In this document: in pieces, positions 1 through 9,200 of the stretch | Layout: every line of letters starts with the position of its first letter | How positions within the stretch are numbered: the first letter of the stretch is position 1 | Source: SHLQ01 sp033344795 | GTDB lineage: Bacteria > Actinomycetota > Acidimicrobiia > Acidimicrobiales > SHLQ01 | Assembly (NCBI GenBank): GCA_033344795.1 | Contig: JAWPMS010000001.1 | Coordinates: 930,001-994,000 of the forward strand | Direction of reading: 5' to 3' | Length of the DNA: 64,000 nucleotides | Translations under genes and position numbers: made by a program | The notes under the pieces: generated by a model | Told to the model about the DNA's origin: nothing | Seen by the model: the letters and a program-made list of their open reading frames with translations, nothing else | The model's database searches: none

Positions 1-1
1 A

Positions 2-229
2 GTCATCGTTGCGAGTTTCGGAGGACTCCTCGGGGTGGTCCTCGGCGTTGCTCTGGGTGCACTCGTCACCGCCAAGATGCCCGAGGTCCTCGTGACGCAG
101 ACGAGCGTGCCGCTCGGCTCGCTGATCAGCTACGTGATCTTTGCGGCCGTGATCGGCCTGGGAGCGGCCGTCTTCCCTGCGTGGATTGCCGGTCGAATGA
201 ACGTGCTCGATGCAATCGGTGCCGAATAG
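2..229 (+). CDS. ABC transporter permease, C-terminal fragment (FtsX/MacB type)
   Basis: Only the last 75 codons lie in the window; the gene enters from the left edge. The visible part has two hydrophobic helices, one around GVVLGVALGALVT and one around LISYVIFAAVIGLGAAV, followed by a short tail ending PAWIAGRMNVLDAIGAE. A terminal helix followed by P-A-x-x-A and a final A-I is the usual ending of FtsX/MacB-type permeases, which work with an ATPase to export lipids, peptides or lipoproteins or to drive mechanotransmission. The ATPase partner would lie to the left, outside the window. The specific substrate cannot be read from this fragment. Confidence 0.72.
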   Translation, partial: VIVASFGGLLGVVLGVALGALVTAKMPEVLVTQTSVPLGSLISYVIFAAVIGLGAAVFPAWIAGRMNVLDAIGAE

Positions 230-245
230 GGATCGGACCGATCGC

Positions 246-419
246 TCACTCGGTTTCGTTGATCTGCGCGGACCAGACGAAGAACACGATGCCGGCAAGC
301 CAAGTCAGCGCGCTACCAAGGGCGGTCTTGTCACCCGACTCGAGCGCATCGATGAGGAAGAACACCCCGCTCACCGTGAAGAGACCCCATCCGATGAGGG
401 CCAATCGTTTTGCGTTCAC
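246..419 (-). CDS. small membrane protein, 57 residues
   Basis: A 57-codon frame starting at GTG (417-419) and ending TGA (246-248) encodes two hydrophobic segments, roughly residues 5-23 (LALIGWGLFTVSGVFFLI) and 34-50 (ALGSALTWLAGIVFFVW), joined by a short polar loop DALESGDKTA. It reads as a two-helix hairpin in the cytoplasmic membrane. It lies 40 bases downstream of the large PKD protein on the same strand and could be co-transcribed with it. GCGAGGA about 9 bases before the GTG is a plausible ribosome binding site. No family is recognised. The balanced helix-loop-helix pattern and conventional codon use argue for a real gene despite its size. Confidence 0.6.
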   Translation of the reverse strand: MNAKRLALIGWGLFTVSGVFFLIDALESGDKTALGSALTWLAGIVFFVWSAQINETE

Positions 420-459
420 GAGCGCATCCTCGCACCACTTGATGGGTGCCGTCGATTCG

Positions 460-3400
460 CTACTCGGGTGGAATCTCGACCTGGCGGCCGACGCGGTCCT
501 CGCCGTTCGCGTCGCTCACGAGGAGCGCGACCGCATACGTCCCCGGTTCGCCATAGGCGACCGTGGGCCCGAATGGATCATCGTTGAGAACCTCGGCGGG
601 TCCACGAAAGATCCACTCGTACACCGCGTCGTCGCGAGCGATCGAGAGGTTGGTGAAGGTCACAACGCCGCCATCTCCAATCGTCCAATCGAACGCAGCC
701 TGGGTGACCAAACTGTCGACATTGAACGCGAAGGGGTCTCGGTCGGCGCCGAAGTCGTTGCTCGCACGAACCTGGCCCTCGTACTGACCGTTCGTTGGGA
801 CCCGGAATACCGGAGTTGGGCTGTTTCCACCTTCGACGAGCTCTGCGCCATCCACCGACCACTCCCAGGCGGTCGGGTTACGGTCGAACTCTGCCTCGAG
901 GCGAATGAGATTGCCTTCGCGACTGACGACTCGAACGTCGATGATCCGCGGAGCGCGCGCCCGGCTGACCCGCGGACTTCGCTTCGTGATTGAGTCGGAT
1001 TCTCCCGCGGCACTAGTCACTTCGAGAGTCACGTCTTTGCGGCCACCCGAGTCATAGGCAAAGGTCGTGACGACTTGACCTGGCGTCGTGTTGACGATCG
1101 AGTCTGGTGAACTCCACCGGTAGGTTTCGGCGTTCTCGGACTCGCTCGCATCGCAGGTGAGGAGCGCTCCGTTCGCCTCACAACTGAATTCCGCGGTCGG
1201 CGGCTCACCGACTCGAACGGTCTGCGTCTTGGGCGACGATCTACCCGCATCGTTCGAGACGACGAGGGTCACCTCGTAGGCGCCGCCGCCATCGAAGCGA
1301 TGATTAGGACTTCTGTCGGTCGACGTGTTGCCATCGCCGAAGTCCCACGACCACGACTGCGGATCGTCCCAGGAAGTATCGGTGAACTTGACCGAACGTC
1401 CATCGGTAGCCCATCGAAAGTTGGCGCTCGGTGGTGGTTTCACCACGATGGTCCGTTCCGCCGTCGAGCTACCACCCTCGTTTGCGACGGTGAGACGGAC
1501 CGTATAGGTGCCTTCGTCCTCATACGCGTGCGTGGGGTTCGCGTTGTTCGAGGCTCCCCCGTCACCGAAGTCCCACCTCCAAGAGGTCGGATTGCTCGCA
1601 GACGTGTCCTGGAAGGACACGGCCTGTCCGGGTGCGACGACGGTCGACCCTGTAGAGAACGACGCCACCGGAGGATCCACCGGTTTCACGACGGTGATCG
1701 TGACGCCGGTCCGATTCGCTCCCGCCTCGTTCGTCACTCGAAGCGTCACACGATAGGTCCCAGGAGTCGACCAGCTCTTCGACGCCGTTTCGCCCTCGGC
1801 TGTCGTGTCATCACCGAAATTCCACACCGATCTTGTCGGCTCGTTCAACGACAGGCTCGTGAACGAAACCGTCTCATCCACCAGAACCTCGGTCGCCGAC
1901 TGCGTGAACTGCGAAACGGGTGGATCGACGCGGCGGGTCACCGCAACGTCCACGAACGTCGAGTCAGTGGCGGCGGAGTTCTCCACGGTGAGCCGAACCC
2001 GATAGGTCCCTGGGGTGGCCCAAGCGTGTCGAACGGAAGATCCCGATGCGGTGGTCCCGTCCCCGAGATCCCAGCGCACCCGCGTCGGCTCGTTCAACGA
2101 CAGGCTTTGCAGTGTGACGAACTGCCCGGTGACGACATTTGATGGCAGCGCCGCGATGACTGCCTGTGGGGGGTCGACGCTGCTGACAACGGTTATCTCG
2201 GTGGACGTCGATGTTTCCCCCGCCGGGTTCGACGCCGCGAGGGTGACGGTATACGTGCCGACTCGCTGGAATGCGTGCTGCACGGACGGTCCGCGTTCGA
2301 CAGTGCCATCACCAAAGTCCCATTCCAAAAGATCCGCATCGCCGATTGTCCTGCTCTCGAACGTGACGACTTCACCCTCCTCGACGGTGTCGCGATCGAA
2401 AACGAAATCGGCCGTCGGCGCGAGCAGCACGGTTTGTGGGACGACGACGACCTCTGTCGTCAGTTGCGACTCGTCGCCTGCTGCGTTTCTCACGAGCAAT
2501 TCCACGACGTACGTTCCCTCGACGTCCCACGACTTCTCGACGTCGGGCTCCTGAGCACCGGTGCCGTCCCCGAAGTCCCACGTCCAAGAGGTTGGCGAAC
2601 CCGAACTGAAGTCGGTGAAGCGCACTACTTCACCAACCTTCGCCGTTGCGGTGGAAACCCCGAAGTTCGCGATCAGCGGCCCCGTGGCTTCTGGGACCTG
2701 ATCGCCAGAGCCCTCGTCCGATTCGCCCGAACCCGGCACGGCGATGCCGATGGTCTGAGGCTCCGGACGGTTCTCGGAGCCGAACGAATCCAGGTTCGTC
2801 TCATCACCGAATCCTGAGCTGCCGCCTCCATCACCCCCGTTGTCTTCCGTTCCGCCAGCGGCGATGACCTCTTCACCAGAGTCACCGATGATCCGAAGAC
2901 CCGGGCCATCGACGTCGCCTCCGGTCACCGCATCGCCCTCGCCCTCCTCGCTGATCTCGACCGCCCCCGCAACGATCGACGCAAGCTTTGAAACAGGAAT
3001 CAGCCCGGCGTCGGTGACGACCGCCGCGAATGGGCCGACCCGATCGTTTGCCCACACGAGGGCGCCGCGCGACTCGAGGTCGAACGAGGTCCCTGGAGTA
3101 CCAAAGGGCACACTTTGAATCCTTCGGGCCGCGTCGAGATCGACGATTTCGATTCGCCCGGCACCCCAGTTCGGTACATACGCGATGCCATCACGAACCA
3201 CCGGAGGCCCGAAGTCTGTGCCGTCGAGTTCGAGCTCGAACTCCGAACAATCGCCGGCGTTCGGCCGGGCGACATTCAGCAGGCTTCGATCCGGGTTGTA
3301 GCCGACCAGAACGACGTCGTCGGTCTCCGCCGACCCGCCCACGACTGCACCGTTTGCCGAGCTCTTCATACACGATGGTCGACCAGCTTCGCCGGTCGGC

Positions 3401-4101
3401 AAGATCTCCAGCGCAGACAAGCGCGCCGGATCGAGCAGCCACGTAGAGTCACCGGCGGCCACCAGCGATCGCAAGTCCTCCGAGTCCCCAACCGGCTCAT
3501 CGAGTTCGGTCAGTGTCTCGAGACCACGTGGTCCAATCGACTGGACCGTACTCTCGTCGGCTCGAAGCACGAGAACCTGGCCGCTGGTCTGCTGCGTCGC
3601 GCTCTTGGCCGTTCCGCCAAACGAGATTTTCTCGACCACGGCGGTCTGTGTGTCGACCGAATGCAGTTGATCTTCATCCAAGATCACGACATTGTCGGAT
3701 GCGGCGTCACTCCCGAACAGTTGAAGCCGTCGATCTTCGGCACCCTCGGTGAGATCAACATCGATCGTCTGCGTGACCTCGAGCGAGGTGGCGTCGACCA
3801 TGGAGAGCGTGCCGGTTGTCTGATTCAAAACGGCAGCACCTGCACCGTGCACCACGGCACGCAGCTGCTCGTTCGGTTCAGCTAGCTCGATTCTTGCGAC
3901 CACCTCACCGGTCGAACCGTTGACTTGAAGGAGTTCTCCTTCGAGTCCGTGCTCGATCCACGCCATTGGATTCGAGAGGTCGACGCCAGCGGATGCTTGT
4001 TCGCCTGGACGGAACACGACCAAAACCGCGAGAAGGCTCGCAACGGCAATCGCCGCGATCAAAAGGCTTCGCCTTTGTTTGAATCTACTCATCGATTTCA
4101 C
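460..4101 (-). CDS. membrane-anchored surface protein with propeller-like N-terminal part and about nine PKD domains
   Basis: A 1213-residue protein. A basic N-terminus is followed by a single hydrophobic helix at about residues 11-30 (LLIAAIAVASLLAVLVVF) with no lipobox or clear signal-peptidase site, so it is probably a signal anchor. Residues about 40-400 hold repeated strands with ID/VD-rich motifs (GEVVARIELAE, SLEVTQTIDVD) suggesting a beta-propeller-like region. A Gly/Ser/Asp-rich linker follows, then six clear PKD domains with the W-x-F-G-D-G signature (WTWDFGDG, LEWDFGDG, RWDLGDG, SVWNFGDD, WRWDFGDG, WSWDFGDG) and three weaker PKD-like units to the end. PKD domains are Ig-like extracellular modules in adhesins and hydrolases; no catalytic domain is seen, so an adhesive or structural role is inferred. 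Start is GTG at 4101; an in-frame ATG at 4092 is equally possible. Confidence 0.85.
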   Translation of the reverse strand: MKSMSRFKQRRSLLIAAIAVASLLAVLVVFRPGEQASAGVDLSNPMAWIEHGLEGELLQVNGSTGEVVARIELAEPNEQLRAVVHGAGAAVLNQTTGTLSMVDATSLEVTQTIDVDLTEGAEDRRLQLFGSDAASDNVVILDEDQLHSVDTQTAVVEKISFGGTAKSATQQTSGQVLVLRADESTVQSIGPRGLETLTELDEPVGDSEDLRSLVAAGDSTWLLDPARLSALEILPTGEAGRPSCMKSSANGAVVGGSAETDDVVLVGYNPDRSLLNVARPNAGDCSEFELELDGTDFGPPVVRDGIAYVPNWGAGRIEIVDLDAARRIQSVPFGTPGTSFDLESRGALVWANDRVGPFAAVVTDAGLIPVSKLASIVAGAVEISEEGEGDAVTGGDVDGPGLRIIGDSGEEVIAAGGTEDNGGDGGGSSGFGDETNLDSFGSENRPEPQTIGIAVPGSGESDEGSGDQVPEATGPLIANFGVSTATAKVGEVVRFTDFSSGSPTSWTWDFGDGTGAQEPDVEKSWDVEGTYVVELLVRNAAGDESQLTTEVVVVPQTVLLAPTADFVFDRDTVEEGEVVTFESRTIGDADLLEWDFGDGTVERGPSVQHAFQRVGTYTVTLAASNPAGETSTSTEITVVSSVDPPQAVIAALPSNVVTGQFVTLQSLSLNEPTRVRWDLGDGTTASGSSVRHAWATPGTYRVRLTVENSAATDSTFVDVAVTRRVDPPVSQFTQSATEVLVDETVSFTSLSLNEPTRSVWNFGDDTTAEGETASKSWSTPGTYRVTLRVTNEAGANRTGVTITVVKPVDPPVASFSTGSTVVAPGQAVSFQDTSASNPTSWRWDFGDGGASNNANPTHAYEDEGTYTVRLTVANEGGSSTAERTIVVKPPPSANFRWATDGRSVKFTDTSWDDPQSWSWDFGDGNTSTDRSPNHRFDGGGAYEVTLVVSNDAGRSSPKTQTVRVGEPPTAEFSCEANGALLTCDASESENAETYRWSSPDSIVNTTPGQVVTTFAYDSGGRKDVTLEVTSAAGESDSITKRSPRVSRARAPRIIDVRVVSREGNLIRLEAEFDRNPTAWEWSVDGAELVEGGNSPTPVFRVPTNGQYEGQVRASNDFGADRDPFAFNVDSLVTQAAFDWTIGDGGVVTFTNLSIARDDAVYEWIFRGPAEVLNDDPFGPTVAYGEPGTYAVALLVSDANGEDRVGRQVEIPPE

Positions 4102-4259
4102 TCACTCCGTGCAACAGAGAGTGAGCGTACACCCAATTCGAGCCACCGTTAGTAGTCAAGGGACTCGACCCCTCCATCCTCGACCCGCAATGCCAAACGT
4201 AGCCGCGTCTGCTCGACGAAATCCCGCGGTCCCAGCCCTCTAGAACAGCGGGTGGCAAC

Positions 4260-4940
4260 ATGTGTGACATGGCTGAACCCTTCGGTGGCGACAAGAAACA
4301 TGGTCAGTCGTTACTCGGGCCTCTCGAGCGACGCTTCATTGATTGGGCAGTGCCGAAACTTCCGCGATGGATGCGCTCTTGGCAGCTCACGCTCTTCACG
4401 ATCGTTTGGTCTGTTGGCGTGGTCCTCTTTGGCTACTTGGCACGCGAGGAACGCCTGTGGTTGTGGGCGATGTCCGCCATGGTCTTTGGCCAGTGGGTGA
4501 CCGACTCGTTCGATGGAACCCTGGGTCGAACGCGCGGCGAAGGCCTGGTCAAGTGGGGCTACTTCATGGACCATTTCCTCGACACGATCTTTGCTGGCTC
4601 GGTCGTGATTGGTTACTCGTTTCTCGCCCCTGGTGGAACAGGGTTTCTCTTCTCGCTCCTCCTCCTCGTCACCTTGTCGATGATGGCGCTCTCATTCCTC
4701 TCCTTCGCTGCGACCAACCAGTTCCAGATCGCGCATCACGGGATTGGACCAACCGAGATTCGCATTGGGTACATCGCGCTCAATACCTTCGTATTCTTCG
4801 TCGGCAACGGGGTGTTCTGGTGGGGAGTCCCGCTCGTCCTCGCCCTCAACGTCTTCGTGATGATCGGACTGGTGTGGCAAACGCACCTGCAGTTGTGGGC
4901 CATCGACAAGGCCGCCCTCGCCGAAACCGAGAGCACGTGA
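4260..4940 (+). CDS. CDP-alcohol phosphatidyltransferase family membrane protein
   Basis: A 226-residue polytopic membrane protein. The family signature D-x2-DG-x2-[AG]R-x8/9-G-x3-D-x3-D is present around residues 83-108 as DSFDGTLGR then GYFMDHFLD; the four aspartates bind the metals that activate the CDP-linked donor for transfer to an alcohol acceptor. About five to six hydrophobic helices follow the usual topology. Such enzymes make phosphatidylinositol phosphate, phosphatidylglycerol phosphate and related lipids in the cytoplasmic membrane; the acceptor cannot be told here. The stop overlaps the GTG start of the next gene (GTGA), so the two are probably co-translated. ATG 4260 and ATG 4269 (MAEPFGG) are alternative starts. 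Confidence 0.88.
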   Translation: MCDMAEPFGGDKKHGQSLLGPLERRFIDWAVPKLPRWMRSWQLTLFTIVWSVGVVLFGYLAREERLWLWAMSAMVFGQWVTDSFDGTLGRTRGEGLVKWGYFMDHFLDTIFAGSVVIGYSFLAPGGTGFLFSLLLLVTLSMMALSFLSFAATNQFQIAHHGIGPTEIRIGYIALNTFVFFVGNGVFWWGVPLVLALNVFVMIGLVWQTHLQLWAIDKAALAETEST

Positions 4941-5683
4941 CCCCTCTCGAATCCCTGGTCGATCTCCTCCACGACGACGCGCCGCCGCTCGCGCATTCGT
5001 TGTTGTTGTTGAGCGCGGCGCTCTCGGGTCGAGATGAAGCGCCAACGATTGGAACCGACCTGCTGAACGAGCTCGCCGATGGAGTCGAGGATCGCTCGGT
5101 TGCCGGTGTCGTCCAGCATCTCTTCGACACCCAGGGATTTCGTGGCGACGTCGACGACTATCACGCGCCGCAGAACTCGTTTCTCGATCAAGTACTCGAA
5201 CGACGACTCGGCATGCCGATCACGTTGAGCGCCGTCGTTGCGGAGGTCGCTTCACGTGTCGGTCTTCGCATGCACCTCGTGGGTATGCCTGGCCATGTTC
5301 TGGTTGGAATCGACGACCAGGCCGACACGTACATCGATGCATTCGCAGGAACCCAACTCGACGAGAACGGGGTCCAGCAACGTTTCGCGTCAATCTTCGG
5401 CCCGGATGCGAACCTGGCTCCAAAGGCCCTCCAGCCCATCGACACCGCAGCGGTCATCAGTCGGGTCTGCAATAACCTGACCCGAAGTTGGACCGAACGC
5501 GACCCGGTCGCGTTGAACCGACTTCTCGACGTGCGCGCCGAACTTCCGGCCTCCATGCGAGAAAAGCAAATGCTCATTGGGATGGCGGAGGGCCGAGGCC
5601 GCTTCGATCTCGCAGCGCGACTGCGTACCTCGCTGGATCCAACCGACCCGACGATCGATCGGCTTTGGGCTCGCCTCAACTGA
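4937..5683 (+). CDS. SirB1/transglutaminase-like family protein
   Basis: A 248-residue soluble protein starting at GTG 4937, overlapping the previous stop. The first 180 residues match the SirB1 family (transglutaminase-like fold, then a helical repeat region): NSFLDQVLERRLGMPITLS and the GLRMHLVGMPGHVLVG stretch are characteristic, and ADTYIDAFAGT follows. The C-terminal third (LTRSWTERDPVALNRLLDV) is helical and TPR-like, as in homologues. The function of the family is not firmly established; the transglutaminase Cys-His-Asp triad is degenerate, since the usual catalytic Cys position is not evident. Context with a phospholipid synthase gives little clue. An ordinary conserved housekeeping-like gene. 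Confidence 0.8.
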   Translation: MTPLESLVDLLHDDAPPLAHSLLLLSAALSGRDEAPTIGTDLLNELADGVEDRSVAGVVQHLFDTQGFRGDVDDYHAPQNSFLDQVLERRLGMPITLSAVVAEVASRVGLRMHLVGMPGHVLVGIDDQADTYIDAFAGTQLDENGVQQRFASIFGPDANLAPKALQPIDTAAVISRVCNNLTRSWTERDPVALNRLLDVRAELPASMREKQMLIGMAEGRGRFDLAARLRTSLDPTDPTIDRLWARLN

Positions 5684-5733
5684 AAGCTCAGACAGATGGT
5701 CGAGCGCAGCCGATCGAGCGGTACTGTTTTTGC

Positions 5734-6282
5734 ATGGACCGTGACCTGAAACGATGCCTGGGCCAAATGATGAAGGGCGTGCAGGTCGTGGCCACAACAC
5801 ACGGCGAAACCACGCGGGGCTACTGCTCCCACTGGGTGATGCAAGTGTCGTTCGAAGAGCCGATCATGCTCGCGTCGATCTCGCCGAAACATGACACACA
5901 CGCCCTCATCGAACAATCGGGGTGGTTCACGGTTTCGAACCTCGCCGGCGACCAGGTTGATGTCGGCCAGTACTTCTCCTACCCGGGTCGCAAGTTCAAA
6001 CACATCGCCGACGAATACCTGATCGATCAGGATGGATCACCAATCGTGAAGGACTGCATCTCCTGGGTTCGCTGTGAGGTGATGGAGAAGCTCGACACGT
6101 CACTCGACCACGATCTCTTCTTGGCTCGCGTGACGGAGTTCGGCGAGGGTCGTCTCGGTGCGGACCCCCTCTTGTACTCATCACGGCACGGTTGGCGGGT
6201 CGCGGGCGCCAAGGCCAGAGAACCGGGACGTTCAATTCGAGACGAGCTGCTTCAGCGGCTCGAAGACGCCGGACTCAGCTGA
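5734..6282 (+). CDS. flavin reductase-like / FMN-binding split-barrel protein
   Basis: A 182-residue protein with a flavin-reductase-like domain across its length: MMKGVQVVATTHGETTRGYCSHWV at the start in two segments, then EEPIMLASISPKHDTHALI, and SGWFTVSNLAGDQ. This domain binds FMN as a dimer and commonly reduces flavin with NAD(P)H or serves as a small electron-transfer flavoprotein. The central segment (KHIADEYLIDQDGSPIVKDC then WVRCEV) matches the strand that lines the flavin site in the family. ATG 5734 is the only good start. The gene is followed three bases later by the convergent end of Lhr. The electron donor and partner are not shown by the sequence. Confidence 0.82.
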   Translation: MDRDLKRCLGQMMKGVQVVATTHGETTRGYCSHWVMQVSFEEPIMLASISPKHDTHALIEQSGWFTVSNLAGDQVDVGQYFSYPGRKFKHIADEYLIDQDGSPIVKDCISWVRCEVMEKLDTSLDHDLFLARVTEFGEGRLGADPLLYSSRHGWRVAGAKAREPGRSIRDELLQRLEDAGLS

Positions 6283-6285
6283 GCG

Positions 6286-9200
6286 TCAACGCCGCGTCGG
6301 GCCATGCCAGGTCAGCCCCTTGTACGCCTTGATGAATCCCTGCTCGATCAGCGTCGTCGCCAACGGTGAAGCGGAGGCTGGCTCGCCGTCGATCTTGCCG
6401 ATTTCGCACGTTCGAATGACGCCTGACGCGACCAGCTCCTTCAGCTGATCGACCCATTCCGTCGTCTCGAGAGCCGCAGGAAAGCTCACCAGGCTCTTCG
6501 CGCCACGTTCGATGAACACGGCGGGAAGTCCGTCGATCATGACCACGTGCGCTCCTGCCACCCGCGCCGGCCTGCCAGCGGAATCGGGCCACCGAAGCGA
6601 AGCTCCGTACGGCTGCGCCGGATCCGTCGCGGCCAACGTGACGACGTGGGCATCGTCGAACTCGGATCCTGAAGCCCGAATCCGATCGACCGCACCCGGT
6701 AGAGCGAACTGCGCCGCTCCAAGTCCCTCGACGAAATACCCTCGCCGAATGTCCCCGCGCTCTTCGAGTGCTTTGAGAACTGGATATACACCGGCGAACC
6801 CTCCCGTGATTCCCTCACCAAGCGCCGCCTCTCTGGTCAACACGCCATACCGCTCGACCAGTTGCAAGGCCTGAGCCGTTGCACGTTGCGTACTTGAGGG
6901 TTCCGGCTGGAGAAGAGGAGAAACCAACGACCATCGGCCTGCAGCCTGTGGAGGTCCGGCAGATCGAAGCTGACCGACACGGGGCCGACGGCGCGTCTGA
7001 CGTGATGAAGTCGCGGCCTTTCCCGCAACGTACGACCGCAAGGCAGCGAGGGAGTCATTGGTGACCTCGCCGGCCCACACCAGGTCCCACAACGCAGCGA
7101 GCACCTGGGCATCACCGACGTGTTCGTCGCCGGCATTCGCGGCAGCGGACAAGTCATGCCAGAACGATGCCCCGCCCGTCGCCAGTTGCGCTCGAAGCAG
7201 ATCGTGGAGAGGGTCACTCGGTGGTTCGGGATTCGGTGTGATCAGAAGTCCGATCTGATCGCGAAAGGCAAGACGTATGCGTCCGTCGTTCGAGCCGATG
7301 GCGCCAGCACCGACCCACACGACCTCGCCAGAGGTACACAGTGCGTCGAGGTCGGACGATCGGTAGTCAGCCATGCGTGCAGGAAGGATCGAGCGCTCGA
7401 GCACCGAGGCTGGCAGAGCAGCTCCCTGGAGCACGCCGATCACCTCGGCAAGACCATCGGGGCCACGGCGACGAATACCCACTCCCTGCCAGGCGGGGAG
7501 AAAACGTCCGAGCGCTGCGGCCTCGACGGGTGCGACCTCCGCGCGCAGAGACGCCAACGACCTTCGCCGGAGCTGGCGAAGCACACCCTCGTCGACCCAT
7601 TCTCGAGTCGTGCCGTCGGGTCGGAACTCACCTCTGACGAGGTGGCCCGCTCCCACGAGCCTCTCGAGTGCATCGACCGCCCTCACCTCGGCAACGCCGT
7701 ATCTCCGTGCGAACTGATCCGTCACGAACGGCCCGTGTGTGCGTGCGAACCGAAGCGCGAGATCTGCGAGCGGATCGTCAACGCTGTCGGTGTATGCGCC
7801 GGGGAGGCCGACGGGAACGGCGACGCCGATCGCATCGCGGAGTCGACCGGCATCTTCCGACGCGGCAAAACGGCGAGCAGATCCAATCCCGATTTCGATG
7901 ACGCGAAGATCGCTGGTCAACTGCTCGAGTGCATCCGCGATATCCACATCATCGGTACACCGAGCGTCGATCTCGTGTCGCTCGAGCGGCCCAAGAATGC
8001 GAAGCAGGTCGTGCAATTCGTCTCCATCACGCGCCCGGCGGCCGTCGACGAGACGCTGAAGCTCGAGCTCGAGATCCGCGAGCACACCCGGGTCGAGAAG
8101 CTCTCGTAGTTCTTCGGCACCGAGGAGGTCGCGCAGCAGATCGCGATCGAGCGACAAAGCTGCGGCGCGACGTTCGGCGAGAGGGGCATCACCCTCGTAC
8201 ATGTAGACGGCGATCCACCCGAACAACAAGGACTGGGCGAAGGGCGATGCACGAGAGGTCTCGACTGCAACCATTCGAATCGAACGATCGGCCAATCCCT
8301 GCAACACGCCACGAAGGGCCGGAACGTCGAACACGTCGTTCACGCACTCTCGAGTCGCCTCGAGCAGAATCGGAAAGCTGGGATACTTCGACGCCACCTT
8401 CAAAAGATCCGCAGATCGCTGACGCTGTTGCCACAATGGCGTGCGCTGATCCGGGCGACGACGCGGCAACAGGAGCGACCGGCCGGCGCACTCACGAAAC
8501 CGTGAGGCGAAGAGCGCACTGCCGGGAAGCTCTGCGACAACCGCCTCGTCGATCTCGCTCGGATCGATGCGCAGGTCGTCGACGTCGACGTCTTCGGCTG
8601 ACTCCGGTAGCCGGATGACGATGCCGTCATCGGACCACATCATCTCCACATCCATGCCCCACTGTTCGGCAAGTTTGGCTCGCAATGCCATCCCCCACGG
8701 GGCATGCACCTGCGCACCGAACGGCGACAGCACGCACACTCGCCAGTCGCCGATCTCGTCTCGGAATCGCTCGACCACGATCGTGCGGTCATCGGGTACG
8801 ACGCCTGTTGCCTCGCGTTGGTCTCCCACGTAGTTGACAACGTTGCGCGCGGCCAGTCCGTCGAGTCCATTGCGCTCGGTGAGTCGGCTGATGGCCTCTG
8901 TCTCTGGCAAGGCTCCGACCTCACGGACAAACGCGCCCAGCGCCTGGCCGAGTTCGATCGGTCGACCCGGCCCGTCACCATGCCAGAACGGCATCTTGCC
9001 GGGTTCACCGGGCGCCGGCGTGACCACCACACGCTCGAACGTGATGTCCTCGATGCGCCATGTCGAAGCACCGAGCAAGAACGTCTCGCCCGGCCTCGAC
9101 TCGTAGACCATCTCCTCATCGAGTTCACCCACCCGGGTCCCGTCGGGAAGAAACACGCCAAACAGGCCACGATCAGGGATGGTGCCAGCGTTCGTCACTG

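Noticed and set aside
229..245. GATCGG-A-CCGATC palindrome after the permease stop as a terminator
   Set aside because: A one-base loop cannot form a hairpin and there is no T tract.
181..993. Long open frame on the plus strand across the PKD gene
   Set aside because: Antisense to a well-supported gene; composition is Arg/Ser-rich as in most GC-driven shadow frames, and it has no domain.
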